This document shows positions 1 through 7,908 of a stretch of 53,893 nucleotides of DNA, in pieces; position 1 is the first letter of the stretch, and every line of letters begins with the position of its first letter. Position numbers and translations under genes: made by a program. The stretch spans positions 1 through 53,893 of the forward strand of contig CAVAKZ010000012.1 of assembly GCA_963589425.1 (NCBI GenBank), given 5' to 3'. The notes under the pieces were generated by a model. That model did not search any database and was not told the origin of the DNA. It saw only the letters and a program-made list of their open reading frames with translations. Source of the DNA: CAKRJP01 sp963589425 (GTDB lineage Bacteria; Bacillota; Clostridia; Lachnospirales; Lachnospiraceae).

Positions 1-50
1 TTGGCTTATTATAGGTTGTTCAACTTTCCGTGTCCATAGTTATATACTAA

Positions 51-701
51 CACCAAACTCAGACGGGGCTTGATCTAGAAACTCATGACGATTTCCAAAA
101 GGAAGCCAATAAATTATATAAGGAATACAAAAAGGCGGCAATGCGCGATTCGAAAGTAAAAATTAGTGATTATTCGCTGACTAATGTAGATGAATTCTTC
201 GCAGAAGCTTTTTCTGCAGCGCATGGGGGCAACCTTGCTGATCGTTGGGGGAGTGGGGGCGGTTCGCCTTATGTAGACGCTGCGAAAAATATTGTCGATA
301 GATATTTTAAAAAATCATTTTCAAAATCCGGAAATGATGGTACAACTATATTAGCAGATATCAATAAAATGGTAACACCGTACGAACGAAAGGTGTTGGA
401 TGCAATACCAGAAAAGGAAGGATGTTTTGATTTTGCAGCACATGGTGCTGCGGATTATATTGAATACGGAGAAAAGGGGAAAAACATGACGGCACATGAG
501 GTTGCTCAAATAATAAAGCACCATGAAAAATATAATGGACAGAATGTACGCCTACTGTCATGTAATACCGGATCCACAGACGATGGATTTGCTCAACAAT
601 TGGCAAATGCGTTGGGAGTAGAAGTCGAAGCGCCTACGGATTTGCTGATAGTATACCCTGATGGGGTTTTAAAGTCGGAGTTACTGGTAAAGGGACGATG
701 A
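51..701 (+). pseudogene. 5'-truncated MuF-type phage toxin, C-terminal part
   Basis: The frame is open from about 51, after an in-frame TAA at 48-50; the first ATG is at 141, but codons 51-140 already read as sensible helical protein, so the real N-terminus is missing. The segment NVDEFFAEAF resembles the third zinc-ligand region of the lethal-factor-like metallopeptidase domains found in phage minor head proteins; the HExxH part would lie in the lost portion. The C-terminal 90 residues hold FAAHG and LLSCNTG followed by FAQQLANALG and V.APT. This His/Cys pair is seen in caspase-like domains of polymorphic toxins (family knowledge; assignment here is inference). A small gene that could be an immunity gene follows. 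Phage context is supported by the scaffold and capsid genes downstream. The gene may be a remnant or cut by the contig edge. Confidence 0.5.
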
Positions 702-732
702 GACGGTTTAAACCAGGGAAGGGGGATTAATA

Positions 733-1053
733 TTGATATATTTTGGTTTTTTTACAAATATGAAATATGGCGATATTTGCAAGGATGATTTCGATGAATA
801 TAAAAAAATACGGAATCATCTTACTAAAGAAAGTATATTAAAATACATTAAAGCACTACCAATAGCTGCAATTGCACCTATATCAGTAGAGGATATATTT
901 GATGGCGAAAAAATAGAACAGGCCGGATTGTATGAGGATGGGGACTTTACATTTCCACTTGACTTCTTGCATTATTACGAGAAATACAATATAGGGATAC
1001 CGCTAGACTATGAAAAGCATATTTGCAGTAAATTAAATCGAAAAAGAGGATAA
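733..1053 (+). CDS. candidate immunity protein, family not recognised
   Basis: This 106-residue acidic protein starts at TTG 733, chosen because a strong GGAAGGGGG sits 7 nt upstream; ATG 760 is the alternative and has no such site. I do not recognise the family. It has no signal peptide or clear membrane segment. It lies 31 nt behind the toxin-like gene and is closed by its own terminator, the usual place of an immunity gene behind a MuF or other polymorphic toxin. The immunity role is inferred from position only. Confidence 0.55.
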   Translation: MIYFGFFTNMKYGDICKDDFDEYKKIRNHLTKESILKYIKALPIAAIAPISVEDIFDGEKIEQAGLYEDGDFTFPLDFLHYYEKYNIGIPLDYEKHICSKLNRKRG

Positions 1054-1078
1054 AGCACGGTCAAATAGCCGTGCTTTT
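1053..1078 (+). terminator. intrinsic terminator after the toxin/immunity pair
   Basis: Stem AAGCACGG / CCGTGCTT (8 bp, perfect) with loop TCAAATAG and a short T run. It overlaps the stop codon of the preceding gene. Confidence 0.75.
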
Positions 1079-1095
1079 GTTATTGGAAGGATAGC

Positions 1096-1212
1096 ATGTT
1101 AGATCTATACCTAAAATACAAGATTGGACAGAACATTGTCTCGATGGTAATTTATTTACTAATTGTCACTATAGGACTCATTTACCTTTGGATAAACCGA
1201 AGAGATAAATAA
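1096..1212 (+). CDS. small phage membrane protein (38 aa)
   Basis: A 38-residue ORF starting at ATG 1096 with GGAAGG 8 nt upstream. It consists of a short charged N-terminus (about 15 residues), one hydrophobic segment (VIYLLIVTIGLIYLWI) and a basic tail (NRRDK), which predicts one membrane helix with a cytoplasmic C-terminus. Such tiny membrane proteins often sit between the minor head and scaffold genes of Firmicutes phages. The function is unknown. It lies between two intrinsic terminators, which supports it being a separate small cassette. Confidence 0.5.
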   Translation: MLDLYLKYKIGQNIVSMVIYLLIVTIGLIYLWINRRDK

Positions 1213-1227
1213 TTTAATACGCTAATC

Positions 1228-1255
1228 AAGACTACGTTAATACGTGGTCTTTTTT
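1228..1255 (+). terminator. intrinsic terminator
   Basis: Stem AAGACTACG / CGTGGTCTT (9 bp with one G-U pair), loop TTAATA, followed by seven T. It separates the small membrane protein from the scaffold gene. Confidence 0.75.
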
Positions 1256-1364
1256 ATTGTCCGAAAAGGCTTATGACATTTAAACTGCCGCTGAATAATC
1301 CCCGGTCAAGGAATATAAACTGACCTGATGCGACACGCAGTTGCAGAAAAGAAAGGAAGAGAAC

Positions 1365-2027
1365 ATGAAACTGGAAGAGTTGTTAAAAGATTCCCCGGAG
1401 GCACTGAAAGCAATCAACGATGCAATCTCAAAAGCTAACGAAGGCCAGGAAGACAAGCTTAAGCATGTGCGATTTGCGGACCTGTCGGAAGGCTCTTATG
1501 TGTCTAAGGACAAGTATGCGAATTTAGAGTCTGATCTATCAGGAAAGGTCACGGAGCTTGAGAAAGCTAACGGATTGATTGAGGAGCTGAAGAAAGGGAA
1601 TGGAAAAAACGAGGCACTGCAAAAGAAAATCACAGATTATGAGTCCGAGATTGCTAGCCTTAAAGCTGAAAATGAAGCGGTGAAGCTGGAGGGTGCGTTA
1701 AAACTTGCCCTAGTATCAGAGGGGGCAGTCGACGTAGATTATCTTTTGTTTAAGAGCAAGGAAGCAGGCGAAGTTAAATTGAACGAGGATGGAAGTGTAA
1801 AAGGTGTTGATAGCTTGATTAGCACATTGAAAACGCAACATCCAGCCATGTTTGGCGCGTCTAAAAGTGACCCACAAGCCGGTAGAAAGGTTCTCGAAAA
1901 CGTATTGCCTAATGGCAACACAGAAAAAACAGTAACAAAAGAGCAGTTCGCTAAAATGGGATATCAAGCTAGAAACAAGCTGTATAGTGAGAATCCAGAA
2001 CTGTACAAAGAACTGTCAAACAGTTAA
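1365..2027 (+). CDS. phage scaffolding protein, GP20-like
   Basis: A 220-residue, highly charged, helical protein. ATG 1365 (MKLEELLKD) is preferred to TTG 1341 because AAAGGAAG lies just before it. Residues about 45-125 are Lys/Glu-rich with heptad-like spacing and predict a coiled coil. The N-terminal LEELLKDSPEALKAINDAI and the coiled-coil middle fit phage minor structural/scaffold proteins of the GP20 family (Pfam PF06810), which guide capsid assembly. The capsid gene follows 24 nt downstream, the normal order for head morphogenesis modules. Confidence 0.75.
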   Translation: MKLEELLKDSPEALKAINDAISKANEGQEDKLKHVRFADLSEGSYVSKDKYANLESDLSGKVTELEKANGLIEELKKGNGKNEALQKKITDYESEIASLKAENEAVKLEGALKLALVSEGAVDVDYLLFKSKEAGEVKLNEDGSVKGVDSLISTLKTQHPAMFGASKSDPQAGRKVLENVLPNGNTEKTVTKEQFAKMGYQARNKLYSENPELYKELSNS

Positions 2028-2051
2028 AAGAAAGGTTAAAAGGTGAAAAGA

Positions 2052-2528
2052 ATGGCAGTAACAAAATTATCTAATATCATCAATCCCGAAGTAATGTCTG
2101 ATATGATCGAGGCAAAGATTGAGGCACAGTGCAAGGTGACACCTTATGCACATGTTAATACAGACCTCCAGGGAGTCGCTGGAGATACAATCACAGTTCC
2201 ATCATGGAATTACATTGGCGATGCTGAAGATTTTGATGTGGAAAAGGCATCAGATAGCGATTCAGAGGTTAGCACTACCAACCTCACAGCTGGAAGCACA
2301 AGCTTTACGGTGAAATGCGCAATGAAGGCAGTATCTATCCTTCAGACAGCAATTAATAGCGGATTAGGAAATCCGATTGGACAGGCTACTTTGCAGCTCG
2401 CTAAGTCAATTGTTGGAAAGGTTGATAACGACTTAATCGATGCGATCTATTCCCTGAGTTTTATTTTACCTCTTAATAAATATAAGCTTCTTCTTCGTCA
2501 GCTCCTGACGAAAACGACTTTCATATGA
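2052..2528 (+). pseudogene. truncated major capsid protein, N4-gp56-like
   Basis: ATG 2052 (MAVTKLSNIINPEV) has AAAGGTG 6-7 nt upstream. Residues 1 to about 132 match the N-terminal half of N4-gp56-type major capsid proteins (conserved LQGVAGDTITVPSWNYIGDAED), which are normally near 300 residues. After VDNDLIDAI (about 2448) the frame runs into hydrophobic, unrelated sequence (SLSFILPLNKYKLLLR) and stops at 2528. The gene is therefore cut by a recombination or assembly junction near 2449 and cannot make a working capsid subunit. No downstream phage genes follow. Confidence 0.75.
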
Positions 2529-2665
2529 AATTGTTCTGATTCAGTCAGAGTATAGTTTTGCCGGTTGGCAAATACTATCTCCGTGAATATTAGTACATTT
2601 TGCCAAGGGATTATCAATCCCATCACTGCATGTATTAAAACAAAGACATATAGACAGATTGGGTC
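2449..2665. other. junction region with three hairpins, no gene
   Basis: This stretch between the phage fragment and the MerR-type promoter has no credible ORF. It contains three short perfect inverted repeats: TTCGTCAG/CTGACGAA (2494-2512), TTTGCC/GGCAAA extended by flanking ATAGT/ACTAT with a one-base bulge (2552-2578), and GGGATT/AATCCC (2607-2621). None is followed by a T run, so they are not ordinary terminators on the plus strand. They may be remains of an element end or the 3' side of a lost gene. Confidence 0.4.
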
Positions 2666-2696
2666 TTGACCTAAAGCTTACTTTAGGTGCTATAGT
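2666..2696 (+). promoter_or_regulatory. MerR-family-type promoter/operator
   Basis: -35 TTGACC (2666-2671) and -10 TATAGT (2691-2696) are separated by 19 bp, the over-long spacing typical of MerR-controlled promoters. A perfect palindrome, ACCTAAAG-CTTA-CTTTAGGT (2669-2688), fills the spacer, as MerR-type activators require to untwist the DNA. It lies about 57 bp before the transketolase start. No merR gene is present in the window; it may have been lost at the junction near 2449 or be encoded elsewhere. Confidence 0.8.
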
Positions 2697-2752
2697 GATA
2701 AGGTAAGAAAAATAAATTCAATACCTATAGAAGGACAGGAGGTTATTTGAAA

Positions 2753-4504
2753 ATGTATATAGAGAAAATTAGCGGGCCGGAGGATGTAAAAAAACTTAAT
2801 TTTGAAGAGATGGAGGTCCTTGCCGGGGAAATGCGAAGTGCCCTTCTTAAAAGAGCCAGCATTCACGGCGGTCATTTTGGACCAAACTTTGGTATTGTGG
2901 AAGCCACTATTGCCCTGCACTACGTTTTTGAGTCACCAAAGGATAAGATAGTTTTTGATGTCTCCCATCAGATCTATCCCCACAAGATGTTAACAGGACG
3001 AAAGGATGCCTATCTTTACGAGGAACATTATGATGATGTTTCCGGATACAGTAACCCCCATGAGAGTCAGCATGACCACTTTACTGTAGGCCATACCTCC
3101 ACTTCCGTAAGCCTTGCCTGCGGTTTGGCAAAGGCCAGAGATTTGCAGGGGCTTAAGGGAAATGTCATTGCTGTGATCGGGGATGGTTCTCTTAGCGGAG
3201 GAGAAGCCTTAGAAGGCCTTGACTACGCTGCGGAGCTAGAGGGCAATCTGATTATCCTGGTAAATGATAATGACATGTCCATTGCAGAAAACCATGGGGG
3301 ACTTTACGGCAATCTAAAGCTTCTTAGGGAGACCAAGGGAGAAGCCCAGTGTAATCTCTTTAAAGCAATGGGATTAGATTATATTTATGTAGACCGAGGA
3401 AATGATGTAAAAGCCTTAATCCAAGCCTTTGAATCAGTAAAGGATTCAAAAAAGCCGGTAGTGGTTCACATGAATACCTTAAAAGGAAAGGGATATGCTC
3501 CGGCAGAGGCCGACAAGGAAAACTGGCATTGGAATGGTCCTTTTGATATTGAGACGGGAGCTCCCCTTTACCTTTCCGAGGAGGAAGACTATAGCGATAT
3601 TACAGCGGAATATCTTTTAAAGAAAATGGAGGAAGATCCTGCAGTAGTAGCCATTAGTTCAGGAACTCCAACAGTCTTAGGATTTAGCAAGGACAAGAGA
3701 GAAAAAGCAGGTGCCCAGTTTGTAGACGTGGGAATTGCTGAGGAAACGGCGGTGGCTTTGGCTTCAGGAATCGCTGCCAATGGAGGAAAACCGGTATATG
3801 GTGTCTACAGCACCTTTGTACAGAGAACCTACGATCAGATCTCTCAAGACCTTTGTATTAACAATAACCCGGCTACCATTGTAACCTTTTGGGGAACTGT
3901 TTATGGTATGAATGATGTAACCCATTTAGGCCTCTATGATATTTCCATGATGGCAAATATCCCTAATTTAGTCTACTTAGCACCGGTAACTAAGGAAGAT
4001 TACCTTGCTATGTTGGAATGGAGCATCAACCAAAGTGACCATCCGGTAGCCATCAGACTTCCGGGAGGTCCGGTGATTTCCACAGGAGAGGCTGTTACTA
4101 AAGACTTCTCCATCTTAAATAAATATGAAGTCACACGGTCAGGGTCTAAGTTGGCTATTCTTGGTCTGGGAGGCTTCTACGGTTTGGGAGAAGAGCTGGC
4201 GAAGCTTCTGGAAGAGAAAAATATTCAGGCTACTTTGATAAATCCATACTATATTACAGGCCTTGATGAAAAACTATTAGAGGAATTAAAGGCAGATCAT
4301 GAGCTTATTGTTACCTTGGAGGACGGTATCCTAGATGGCGGATTCGGTGAGAAAATAGCCAGATTCTATGGAGCATCTGATCAGAAGGTCTTAAACTTTG
4401 GCCTTAAAAAAGAATTCTTAGACCGCTATGATGTGGAAGAAGTTCTAAAAGAAAACCATTTAACAAAGGAACAGATTCTAGAAGATATCCTGGCTGTTTT
4501 ATAA
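2753..4504 (+). CDS. DXS-like transketolase (divergent 1-deoxy-D-xylulose-5-phosphate synthase paralogue)
   Basis: 583 residues from ATG 2753 (AGGAGG 10 nt upstream; TTG 2747 would be too close). Thiamine-diphosphate enzyme with DXS architecture: the N-terminal motif GGHFGPNFG resembles the DXS form GGHLGPNLG, the ThDP motif GDGSLSGGEALEGL is followed by a downstream Asn (NDNDMSI), the pyrimidine-domain Glu lies in VGIAEETAVALA, and a C-terminal transketolase domain closes the protein. It is shorter than usual DXS (about 620). The DXS signature RAGLVGxDGPTHxG is replaced by WGTVYGMNDVTHLG, losing an Arg known to hold the substrate phosphate, although AIRLPGG keeps a second Arg. It may be a DXS paralogue with an altered acceptor rather than the housekeeping isoprenoid enzyme. 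Expression probably answers to a MerR-type regulator. Confidence 0.75.
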   Translation: MYIEKISGPEDVKKLNFEEMEVLAGEMRSALLKRASIHGGHFGPNFGIVEATIALHYVFESPKDKIVFDVSHQIYPHKMLTGRKDAYLYEEHYDDVSGYSNPHESQHDHFTVGHTSTSVSLACGLAKARDLQGLKGNVIAVIGDGSLSGGEALEGLDYAAELEGNLIILVNDNDMSIAENHGGLYGNLKLLRETKGEAQCNLFKAMGLDYIYVDRGNDVKALIQAFESVKDSKKPVVVHMNTLKGKGYAPAEADKENWHWNGPFDIETGAPLYLSEEEDYSDITAEYLLKKMEEDPAVVAISSGTPTVLGFSKDKREKAGAQFVDVGIAEETAVALASGIAANGGKPVYGVYSTFVQRTYDQISQDLCINNNPATIVTFWGTVYGMNDVTHLGLYDISMMANIPNLVYLAPVTKEDYLAMLEWSINQSDHPVAIRLPGGPVISTGEAVTKDFSILNKYEVTRSGSKLAILGLGGFYGLGEELAKLLEEKNIQATLINPYYITGLDEKLLEELKADHELIVTLEDGILDGGFGEKIARFYGASDQKVLNFGLKKEFLDRYDVEEVLKENHLTKEQILEDILAVL

Positions 4505-4520
4505 AATAAATAGCTTTTAA

Positions 4521-4567
4521 AAGCCTGCAAAAGAGAGAAAAACCCTCACTTTTGCAGGCTTTTTTTA
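4521..4567 (+). terminator. strong intrinsic terminator after the DXS-like gene
   Basis: 13-bp perfect stem (AAGCCTGCAAAAG / CTTTTGCAGGCTT) with a 15-nt loop and a run of T. It isolates the DXS-like gene from the fatty-acid operon. Confidence 0.9.
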
Positions 4568-4593
4568 CGTGGAGAAGACTTTAATCTTACATT

Positions 4594-4640
4594 TTTACAA
4601 TTTTTGTAAATTGTATTCGACAGAAGAAGCCTGTTAAAAT
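4594..4640 (+). promoter_or_regulatory. probable fab operon promoter with palindromic operator
   Basis: Two overlapping perfect palindromes, TTTACAA-TTT-TTGTAAA (4594-4610) and ACAATTT-TTGT-AAATTGT (4597-4614), are followed by a possible extended -10, TGTTAAAAT (4632-4640), with a weak -35 TTGTAT at 4611-4616 (18-bp spacer). The palindrome touches the proposed -35, as a repressor site would. It does not match the FapR or FabT site consensus I know. No regulator gene sits in the operon. Confidence 0.4.
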
Positions 4641-4712
4641 CAGTGCTGTTGAAAGCAAACAAAAACAAACAAAACTAAACAAAACTAAGCAGTAAAAAGT
4701 GAGGTGAAAGCT

Positions 4713-5696
4713 ATGACAGGTGTGATTGCAGGAACCGGCTCTTATGTTCCCCAATTTATTCTTGAAAATCAAAAATTAGAGCAAATGCTGGATACGTCAG
4801 ATACTTGGATCAGCCAGCGGACAGGTATAAAAAGGCGGCATATTGCCACTTGCGAAACCACTACTTTTATGGCCGCTCAGGCTGCAAGGAGGGCTCTTGA
4901 AAATGCAAGGGTATCTCCGGAAGAATTAAACCTAATTTTAGTATCAACAATCTCCCCGGATACGGTAATGCCGGGAATTGCCTGTGGGGTACAAAAAGAA
5001 ATAGGAGCAAGCAATGCATTTTGCTTTGATTTAAGTGCCGCCTGCAGTGGATTTTTAATGGCCTATAATACTGCAAATGCCTATATGTCGGCAGGATGGT
5101 GTAAGACTGTGCTGGTAATCGGAAGCGAAAGCTTGTCCAAGCTCACCAACTGGGAAGACAGAGGAAGCTGCGTTCTTTTTGGAGACGGAGCAGGGGCGGT
5201 GGTGGTAAGGCGTAGGGAGGGAGAGGCTTGTATTCCTGTATCCTGCTCTGATGGAAGCTTAGGACAAGCCTTAACCTTACAAAGCCCTTATAGGAAAAAT
5301 CCATTTATGGAGGATGGTCAAAAGCAGCCAAAAGAAGCTTCTGATTATTTTATGAAAATGAAAGGCCAGCAGGTATTTAAATTTGCAGTGAAAAAAGTAC
5401 CCCAGGCCATAGAAGAAGTGTTAAAGGAAAATCATCTGGGAAAAAAGGACATTGACCTCTATGTATTACACCAGGCCAATGAAAGAATCCTGGAAGCAGT
5501 GGCAAAAAGACTAGAAGAGCCCTTAGAAAAATTCCCCAGGAATATGAGAGAATACGGCAACACATCCTCAGCCAGCATTCCCCTTCTCTTAGATGAGCTA
5601 AATAGAGGCGGCAGGCTAAAAGCAGGCATGAAACTAGTGCTGGCAGGATTCGGCGGAGGCCTAACCTGGGGAGCTAATATAGTTACCTGGGAATGA
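4713..5696 (+). CDS. fabH: beta-ketoacyl-ACP synthase III
   Basis: 327 residues, the normal FabH length. Start ATG 4713 has GAGGTG 6 nt upstream; GTG 4704 lies inside that site. The enzyme starts type II fatty-acid synthesis by condensing an acyl-CoA primer with malonyl-ACP. The Cys-His-Asn triad is visible: Cys111 in DLSAACSGF, His in VLHQANERI and Asn in GNTSSASIP. The C-terminal GGGLTWGANIV is typical. First gene of a ten-gene same-strand operon; S. pneumoniae has the same order, but there a fabT regulator precedes fabH. Confidence 0.95.
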   Translation: MTGVIAGTGSYVPQFILENQKLEQMLDTSDTWISQRTGIKRRHIATCETTTFMAAQAARRALENARVSPEELNLILVSTISPDTVMPGIACGVQKEIGASNAFCFDLSAACSGFLMAYNTANAYMSAGWCKTVLVIGSESLSKLTNWEDRGSCVLFGDGAGAVVVRRREGEACIPVSCSDGSLGQALTLQSPYRKNPFMEDGQKQPKEASDYFMKMKGQQVFKFAVKKVPQAIEEVLKENHLGKKDIDLYVLHQANERILEAVAKRLEEPLEKFPRNMREYGNTSSASIPLLLDELNRGGRLKAGMKLVLAGFGGGLTWGANIVTWE

Positions 5697-5737
5697 TAGA
5701 CAAAAAATAAAAACCCTACTGAAAAAGGAGAATAAAC

Positions 5738-5962
5738 ATGTTTGAAGAAATCAGAGAAATCGTAGCAGAAAACCTGGGAGTCGATGCAAGTAGCATTCAG
5801 ATGGATACTTCCTTTAAAAAAGATTTAGAGGCAGACTCCTTAGACTTATTTGAGATGGTAATGGCCTTGGAGGAGACCTATGATGTGGAGATTCCTTCCG
5901 AAGATTTAGAAGGCCTCACCAGCATTGCAGAAGTGATTCGCTATATAGAAAGTCACAAATAA
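5738..5962 (+). CDS. acpP: acyl carrier protein
   Basis: 74 residues, acidic and helical. The phosphopantetheine attachment Ser34 is in EADSLDLFEM (the DSL motif). It carries the growing acyl chain between the enzymes encoded around it. AAAAGGAGA precedes ATG 5738. It sits between fabH and fabK as in streptococcal and clostridial fab operons. Confidence 0.95.
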   Translation: MFEEIREIVAENLGVDASSIQMDTSFKKDLEADSLDLFEMVMALEETYDVEIPSEDLEGLTSIAEVIRYIESHK

Positions 5963-6026
5963 AAAGATATTTCAAAAAAGATAGCAAGTGTATTGAAAAA
6001 CGCAATAAGCAGATAGGACCTTATTT

Positions 6027-6956
6027 ATGAAAACAAGAATCACAGATTTATTAGGAATAGAATATCCCATTTTTCAGGGGGGTATGGCCTGGGTGGCAGA
6101 CTACCATCTGGCAGCAGCAGTCTCCGAGGCAGGAGGCCTGGGGATCATTGGGGCGGCAAATGCCCCGGCAGACTGGCTGCGAGAGCAAATAAGAGAGACA
6201 AAAAAGCTTACCGCTAAGCCTTTTGGAGTAAATGTAATGCTTATGAGTCCCCATGCAGACCAGGTAGCCCGGCTAATAGCAGAAGAGGGAGTGGCTGTGG
6301 TAACCACAGGCGCCGGAAATCCGGAAAAGTATATGAAACTTTGGAAAGAGAAAAATATTAAAGTAATCCCTGTAGTGGCTTCTGTGGCACTGGCAAAGCG
6401 GATGGAACGGTGCGGGGCAGATGCTGTAGTGGCAGAAGGATGTGAATCCGGTGGCCATGTAGGAGAGACTACAACCATGTCTTTGCTGCCTCAGGTAGTA
6501 GATGCCCTGTCCATTCCCGTTATTGCTGCAGGAGGAATCGCCGATGGAAGAGGTATAGCCGCTGTTAGAATGTTAGGGGCAGAAGGCGTTCAATTGGGAA
6601 CTCGCTTTGTGGTTACCAAGGAATGTCAGGTCCATGAAAATTATAAGGCAAGAATTATCAAGGCCAAGGACATTGACACAAGGGTCACAGGCCAAACTAC
6701 AGGCCATCCGGTAAGGACACTTAGAAATGACATGACAAAAAAATATTTAGACTTAGAAAAATCCGGGGCCTCCTTAGAAGAACTTGAATATTTGACCCTT
6801 GGGGCTTTAAGAAAGGCAGTAGTAGAAGGGGATGTAAAGGAAGGAAGCGTAATGGCCGGCCAGATCGCAGGAATGATTAGGGAGGAGAAAAGTTGTAAGG
6901 AACTTGTGGAAGGCCTAATGCAGGAAGCGTCTGGATTGTTGGGGATATCAAGCTAA
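6027..6956 (+). CDS. fabK: enoyl-ACP reductase II (FMN-dependent)
   Basis: 309 residues, a TIM-barrel flavoprotein of the nitronate monooxygenase/FabK family. Visible marks are GGMAWVADYHLAAAVSEAGG near the N-terminus, the GCESGGHVGE segment, and the phosphate-binding AAGGIADGRGIAA and LGAEGVQLGTRFV. It reduces trans-2-enoyl-ACP in the last step of each cycle. FabK is not related to FabI and is not inhibited by triclosan (family knowledge). Its stop overlaps the fabD start by one base (TAATG), which implies translational coupling. Confidence 0.93.
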   Translation: MKTRITDLLGIEYPIFQGGMAWVADYHLAAAVSEAGGLGIIGAANAPADWLREQIRETKKLTAKPFGVNVMLMSPHADQVARLIAEEGVAVVTTGAGNPEKYMKLWKEKNIKVIPVVASVALAKRMERCGADAVVAEGCESGGHVGETTTMSLLPQVVDALSIPVIAAGGIADGRGIAAVRMLGAEGVQLGTRFVVTKECQVHENYKARIIKAKDIDTRVTGQTTGHPVRTLRNDMTKKYLDLEKSGASLEELEYLTLGALRKAVVEGDVKEGSVMAGQIAGMIREEKSCKELVEGLMQEASGLLGISS

Positions 6957-7879
6957 TGAGTAAGATCGCGTTTATTTACCCTGGACAGGGAGCACAAAAA
7001 ATAGGTATGGGAGCAGACTTTTATGAGGCATTTCCCTCTGCAAGAGCCATCTATGACCAGGCAGAGGAAGCCCTCTTAATGGATTTGAAGCACATTTGTT
7101 TTGAAGAAAATGACAGGATTAATCAAACACAATATACCCAACCGGCCATGGTAACTACTTGTCTTGCTATGACGGAGGTTTTAAGAGAAGCGGGAATAGA
7201 AGCTGATATTACAGCAGGTCTTAGCCTGGGAGAGTATGGGGCAATTGCAGCAGCAAAAGCTTTGCATCCTGTATCTGCCATCAAATTGGTTGCAAAAAGA
7301 GGACTTTTTATGCAAGAGGCAGTGCCTAGTGGACAGGGTGCTATGTGTGCTGTTCTTGGCTTAGACCTAGAGAAAATTCTTCCGGTGGTGGCTGCCTACA
7401 AAAGAGTCAGCGTGGCCAACTACAATTGCCCGGGACAGATTGTAATTACCGGGGCAAAAGCAGAGGTCCTTGATGCGGCCACTAATTTAAAGGAAGCGGG
7501 GGCCAAAGGCACCCTTATGTTAAATGTCAGCGGGCCTTTTCATTCTGCCTTTATGGAGCCTGCGGGAGCTACTCTAAAAAAAGAACTAGAAAAAATAGAA
7601 TTTGCAGATTTAAAAATCCCCTATGTCGCCAATGTGACAGGAGACCTGGTAAGAGATAAAAAGCAGATTGGCAAACTTCTTTGTAAGGGGATTTCCTCCT
7701 CTGTAAAGTGGCAGCAGAGCATGGAAACTATGATTTCCTGGGGAGTAGACCTATTTGTAGAAATCGGTCCCGGAAAAAGCCTGGCAGGATTTATGAAAAA
7801 AATTAATTCCGGGACCCGGGTCCTCAATGTATCGAAGGTGGAGGATATAGAGAAACTAGTGACGGCCCTAGGCAAATGA
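6956..7879 (+). CDS. fabD: malonyl-CoA:ACP transacylase
   Basis: 307 residues. FIYPGQGAQ at the N-terminus and the nucleophile elbow GLSLGEYGA (Ser90) are standard for FabD; the catalytic His is in SGPFHSAFM, and a Q-containing loop precedes EIGPGKSL. It transfers malonyl from CoA to ACP to feed FabH and FabF. The ATG overlaps the fabK stop. Confidence 0.95.
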   Translation: MSKIAFIYPGQGAQKIGMGADFYEAFPSARAIYDQAEEALLMDLKHICFEENDRINQTQYTQPAMVTTCLAMTEVLREAGIEADITAGLSLGEYGAIAAAKALHPVSAIKLVAKRGLFMQEAVPSGQGAMCAVLGLDLEKILPVVAAYKRVSVANYNCPGQIVITGAKAEVLDAATNLKEAGAKGTLMLNVSGPFHSAFMEPAGATLKKELEKIEFADLKIPYVANVTGDLVRDKKQIGKLLCKGISSSVKWQQSMETMISWGVDLFVEIGPGKSLAGFMKKINSGTRVLNVSKVEDIEKLVTALGK

Positions 7880-7908
7880 AGGTCATGACAGAAAGTAAGA
7901 GGTGAACT

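Noticed and set aside
2494..2621. Terminators at the three hairpins downstream of the capsid fragment
   Set aside because: None is followed by a T run on the plus strand, and the minus strand shows no gene that would need them.
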